Assembly (NCBI GenBank): GCA_013214545.1 | Contig: JABSQB010000035.1 | Location: 1 to 33,899, forward strand | DNA length: 33,899 nucleotides | Direction: 5' to 3' | DNA from: Henriciella sp. | Lineage (GTDB): Bacteria; Pseudomonadota; Alphaproteobacteria; Caulobacterales; Hyphomonadaceae | Part shown: in pieces, positions 31,695-33,899 of the stretch | Layout of the letters: each line of letters opens with the position of its first letter | Position numbering within the stretch: position 1 is the first letter of the stretch | Made by a program: the position numbers and the translations under genes | The notes under the pieces: model-generated | Told to the model about the DNA's origin: nothing | The model's database searches: none | What the model saw: only the letters and a program-made list of their open reading frames with translations

Positions 31695-32471
31695 TTAGAT
31701 CGCCCAGCCAAAGTGCAGGGCCGCGATCCCGCCGGAAAAATTGGTGATGCTGACATTTGAGAAGTCGGCCGACTCAATTTCGGCCTTGAACGTCTCCTGA
31801 TCCGGGAACTGGCGAATGCTCTCGACCAGATATTGATAGCTATCACGGTCGCCAGTGACGATCTTACCGACTTCGGGAATGACATTGAAACTATAGGCGT
31901 CATAGGCCTTTTGCAGCATCGGCGCGGTCATCTGGCTGAACTCGAGCACGGCCAGACGGCCGCCCGGTTTCAGAACGCGCTTGAACTCTTTCAGACCGGC
32001 GACGCGATCTGCGAAGTTTCGGATGCCAAAACTGATGGTCAGCGCGTCAAAGCTGCGGTCCGGGTAGGGCAGAGCCGTGCCATCGGCGCAAACCCAGTCG
32101 AGCCGGTCGCCCCATTCGGCATTGTCGCCGCGCGCCTTGCCGGCTTCCAGCATCGCGTCATTGATGTCGCAGACGATCGCTGTGGCCTGTCGGGTGTCGC
32201 CGCGGCGTTTGCCCGCTTCATCAGCGAGGCGGAGAAACGCGCGCGCCAGCTCGCCCGTGCCGCCCGCGACATCCAGATGCCGCTCGCCGGGCTGCGGGTT
32301 CACGCGATTCATCGTGTCATGCTTCCATAGGCGGTGCACGCCTGCAGACATGAAATCGTTCATCACATCATACTTGGACGCGACCGAGCGGAACACGCCT
32401 TTAACCCGGTCGACTTTCTCGTCCGGGGTCACTTCTTCGAAGCCAAAAGAGACTGTGTCTTGCTCGCTCAT
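31695..32471 (-). CDS. ubiE: Ubiquinone/menaquinone biosynthesis C-methyltransferase UbiE
   Basis: SAM-dependent C-methyltransferase of ubiquinone synthesis (and menaquinone where made). 258 residues; motifs VFRSVASKYDVMNDFMSAGV, RHLDVAGGTGELARAFL (SAM loop, about 59-75), DALTISFGIRNFADRVAGL, LKPGGRLAVLEFSQ and SIRQFPDQETFKAEI. Start ATG 32471 gives the usual MSEQD..; an ATG at 32480 is also possible. It is followed by ubiB. In many alphaproteobacteria mutM/fpg lies upstream; here there is a hypothetical gene and an IS element instead. Confidence 0.96.
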   Translation of the reverse strand: MSEQDTVSFGFEEVTPDEKVDRVKGVFRSVASKYDVMNDFMSAGVHRLWKHDTMNRVNPQPGERHLDVAGGTGELARAFLRLADEAGKRRGDTRQATAIVCDINDAMLEAGKARGDNAEWGDRLDWVCADGTALPYPDRSFDALTISFGIRNFADRVAGLKEFKRVLKPGGRLAVLEFSQMTAPMLQKAYDAYSFNVIPEVGKIVTGDRDSYQYLVESIRQFPDQETFKAEIESADFSNVSITNFSGGIAALHFGWAI

Positions 32472-32577
32472 GGCCTGCATCTAAGCAGAGATGTCTTAAA
32501 GAGCCATGCGCAGAGGTGTCGCGGAACTGGAATATTTTCCTTAAAGCGTCCCCCATGCGCCCCCAAGACCCCCGCCG

Positions 32578-33417
32578 CTATCCAGGCGCGAGCTGTTCGA
32601 TCAGCGCATCGCGGGTAAACACCTGCAGGTCTCTCAGCGCCGCATAGGTTTCCGGCCGGGCCCGTTTTTCCTGCGCGCTCTGGCCCCAGGGGCGCGTAAG
32701 ACGCAATGGAAATGGGCCCAGCCCGGCCAGCCCGCGTGCCAGAAACCGGCGCATCCGGGCAATATGCCTGTCCGGTTCGCGCATCACGCCGATCAGGGCC
32801 TGGGCCCGCGTCCACAGCCTTATGGTGGCAGGTGTGAGGGCGGGGAAAGACGCGGGAACTGGGGTGAGAAAAGACGTGGGGAAAGCCGCAGAGAGATCCG
32901 CGGACATGCAGACGGGCGCGCCCGCCGCCGGCACTCGCACCGGAATTGGCGGGCCGTCTTGCAAGGCGAGCCGCCGGACCGGTTCGGCTGGCAGGGCGGC
33001 GCCAGGTGCGGCCTTGGACTTGGGCTCCGGATCCGCGAGGCGGAAGAGCGGCAGGCGAAGCCCGCTCGGCGTCCCCATATCAATGCCGGGAAAGCCGCCG
33101 CCTGAGCGCTCCGGGCGCGGCTCTTTCAGCGGGTTGGCGCAGGCGCTCAGCACCAACCAGCGCCGCACCAGGCCCTCGGCCAGGCGCACCAGCCGCAGGG
33201 CTCTGAGGTGCTCCACTCGCGCCAGAGGCTTGATCAGCGAAACCATCACGCCGATCTCCACCACCAGCCGCACAATCAGCGGCCAGGTCTTTTGCAAACA
33301 GATGCGTGCGTCGGGGGTCATGCGCTGGAGTGTAGGGCCGCGCGACATCGGTCGGATTGAGAGGGGATTGGGGGGGTGACTGGTTTCGGCGTTGGAGGGG
33401 ACGCTTGCGAGCGACAT
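32578..33417 (-). CDS. Hypothetical protein, Pro/Arg-rich, start uncertain
   Basis: A frame of up to 279 codons upstream of ubiE. I recognise no family. A helical N-terminal block from MTPDARICLQKTWPLIVRLV leads to a Pro/Ala-rich middle and a basic C-terminus (RHIARMRRFLARGLAGLG). The first 32 residues look like non-coding translation, so ATG 33321 may be the true start. No Shine-Dalgarno is convincing. The complementary strand is also open for long stretches, typical of very GC-rich DNA, so coding status is moderate. An IS end lies 14 nt before the longest start and may have displaced its promoter. Confidence 0.55.
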   Translation of the reverse strand: MSLASVPSNAETSHPPNPLSIRPMSRGPTLQRMTPDARICLQKTWPLIVRLVVEIGVMVSLIKPLARVEHLRALRLVRLAEGLVRRWLVLSACANPLKEPRPERSGGGFPGIDMGTPSGLRLPLFRLADPEPKSKAAPGAALPAEPVRRLALQDGPPIPVRVPAAGAPVCMSADLSAAFPTSFLTPVPASFPALTPATIRLWTRAQALIGVMREPDRHIARMRRFLARGLAGLGPFPLRLTRPWGQSAQEKRARPETYAALRDLQVFTRDALIEQLAPG

Positions 33418-33430
33418 AAGACGCCCGATA

Positions 33431-33899
33431 CTGTTGAAAAACTCGGAGTCAAAACGACCGAATTCTGATTCACTGATTTTCGAGCAGATCGAGGAGATGC
33501 GCGATGATGGGACGACTGGAAGAAGACGCAGCGAAGCTCATCTATGAGTTCTCTCTAGATAAAATGGTCCCAGCGGACCACTTGCTTCGGAAGATTGATC
33601 GGTTCCTCGACTTCGATGACATCCGGGCGCATCTAAAGCCGTTCTATAGTCACACAGGTCGCCCGTCGGTTGATCCTGAACTGATGTGCCGGATGCTAAT
33701 TGTTGGATATTGCTATGGCATCAGATCGGAACGTCGTTTGTGTGACGAGGTTCATTTGAACCTTGCGTATCGATGGTTCTGTAAGTTGGGCATTGAAGAC
33801 CGGGTCCCAAACCACTCGACTTTCTCTAAGGCGCGTCACGGTCGGTTTCGCGAAAGTGACCTCTTCAGAAAGCTATTCGAGCAAGTCGTGTTCAGCTGT
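33431..33899 (+). mobile_element. IS1182-type insertion sequence, left end, cut by window edge
   Basis: The probable terminal repeat CTGTTGAAAAACTC starts at 33431, 73 nt before the transposase ATG; this sequence is typical of IS1182-family ends. The base composition drops at this boundary. The right end lies outside the window, so the boundaries and any target duplication cannot be checked here. Confidence 0.75.
33504..33899 (+). CDS. IS1182-family transposase, N-terminal part
   Basis: 132 codons open from ATG 33504 to the window edge. The InsH-type N-terminal domain (DUF772) is clear: PADHLLRKIDRFLDFDDI, FYSHTGRPSVDPELMCRMLI, GIRSERRLCDEVHLNLAYRW and VPNHSTFSKARHGRF. The DDE catalytic region lies outside the window. 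A second ATG follows at 33507. The upstream GAGGAG gives a plausible ribosome site. Whether the element is intact is unknown. Confidence 0.9.
   Translation, partial: MMGRLEEDAAKLIYEFSLDKMVPADHLLRKIDRFLDFDDIRAHLKPFYSHTGRPSVDPELMCRMLIVGYCYGIRSERRLCDEVHLNLAYRWFCKLGIEDRVPNHSTFSKARHGRFRESDLFRKLFEQVVFSC

Noticed and set aside
32822-33379. 185-codon plus-strand open frame
   Set aside because: It opposes the minus-strand hypothetical gene and is Arg/Gly/Ala-rich low-complexity translation; the minus-strand frame is longer and has a better helical character.
1-33899. tRNA, rRNA or CRISPR arrays
   Set aside because: No cloverleaf-like gene, rRNA stretch or regularly spaced direct repeat was seen on reading through the window.

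Overview
This window is chromosomal DNA from a GC-rich alphaproteobacterium. The best fit is the Caulobacterales/Maricaulales/Hyphomonadaceae side of the class. That is inferred from the coaBC, dut, ubiE, ubiB, rpmH-rnpA-yidC, hpf-ptsN and dapD set, the protein flavour and a possible CtrA half-site; no rRNA or species marker is present. I see no tRNA, rRNA, CRISPR array or prophage. No gene-free stretch exceeds about 270 bases.

Layout. 1-1410 (minus): an acyl-CoA desaturase that runs off the left edge, overlapped by a membrane protein with an SRPBCC-like tail; this part is visibly AT-richer than the core genes. 1679-2929 (plus): coaBC. 2930-3702 (minus): an SRPBCC protein and its ArsR regulator with a palindromic operator. 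3807-4217: a small tail-anchored protein. 4291-6321 (minus): a PilJ-like/GGDEF/EAL protein with altered motifs. 6548-7003: dut. 7065-8478: a small PspB-like coiled-coil protein converging on an alpha/beta hydrolase (nucleophile Ser replaced by Ala) and a small membrane protein. 8527-10183: divergent LysR regulator and methyltransferase. 10193-11551: Pif1-like helicase. 11582-12394: a secreted Cys-containing protein split by an in-frame TAA. 12490-13164: O-methyltransferase. 13161-15157 (minus): a pair made of a vWA-like anchored protein and a multi-pass membrane protein. 15311-17148: a MoeB/ThiF-type E1 enzyme and a membrane-anchored alpha/beta hydrolase. 17170-18236 (minus): ptsN and hpf. 18370-25489 (minus): a long housekeeping run rpmH-rnpA-yidC-yihA-GNAT-argB-DUF1036-HAD-dapD, with a good sigma70 promoter in front of rpmH. 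25711-30183 (plus): a four-gene run of DUF547 protein, TVP38/VTT membrane protein, FAD disulfide reductase and orphan histidine kinase. 30171-32471 (minus): ubiB and ubiE. 32578-33417: a poorly conserved hypothetical. 33431-end: the left end of an IS1182-type insertion sequence cut by the window edge.

How it works together. Most genes are housekeeping: coenzyme A synthesis, dUTP control, ubiquinone synthesis, membrane protein insertion, RNase P, lysine and arginine synthesis, ribosome hibernation. The less ordinary parts are the DUF547/TVP38/FAD-reductase/kinase operon (possibly envelope redox or lipid related), the vWA-like/membrane pair, the desaturase/SRPBCC membrane pair, the operator-bearing ArsR-SRPBCC pair, and several proteins with altered catalytic residues. 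None can be called a proven new system from sequence alone.
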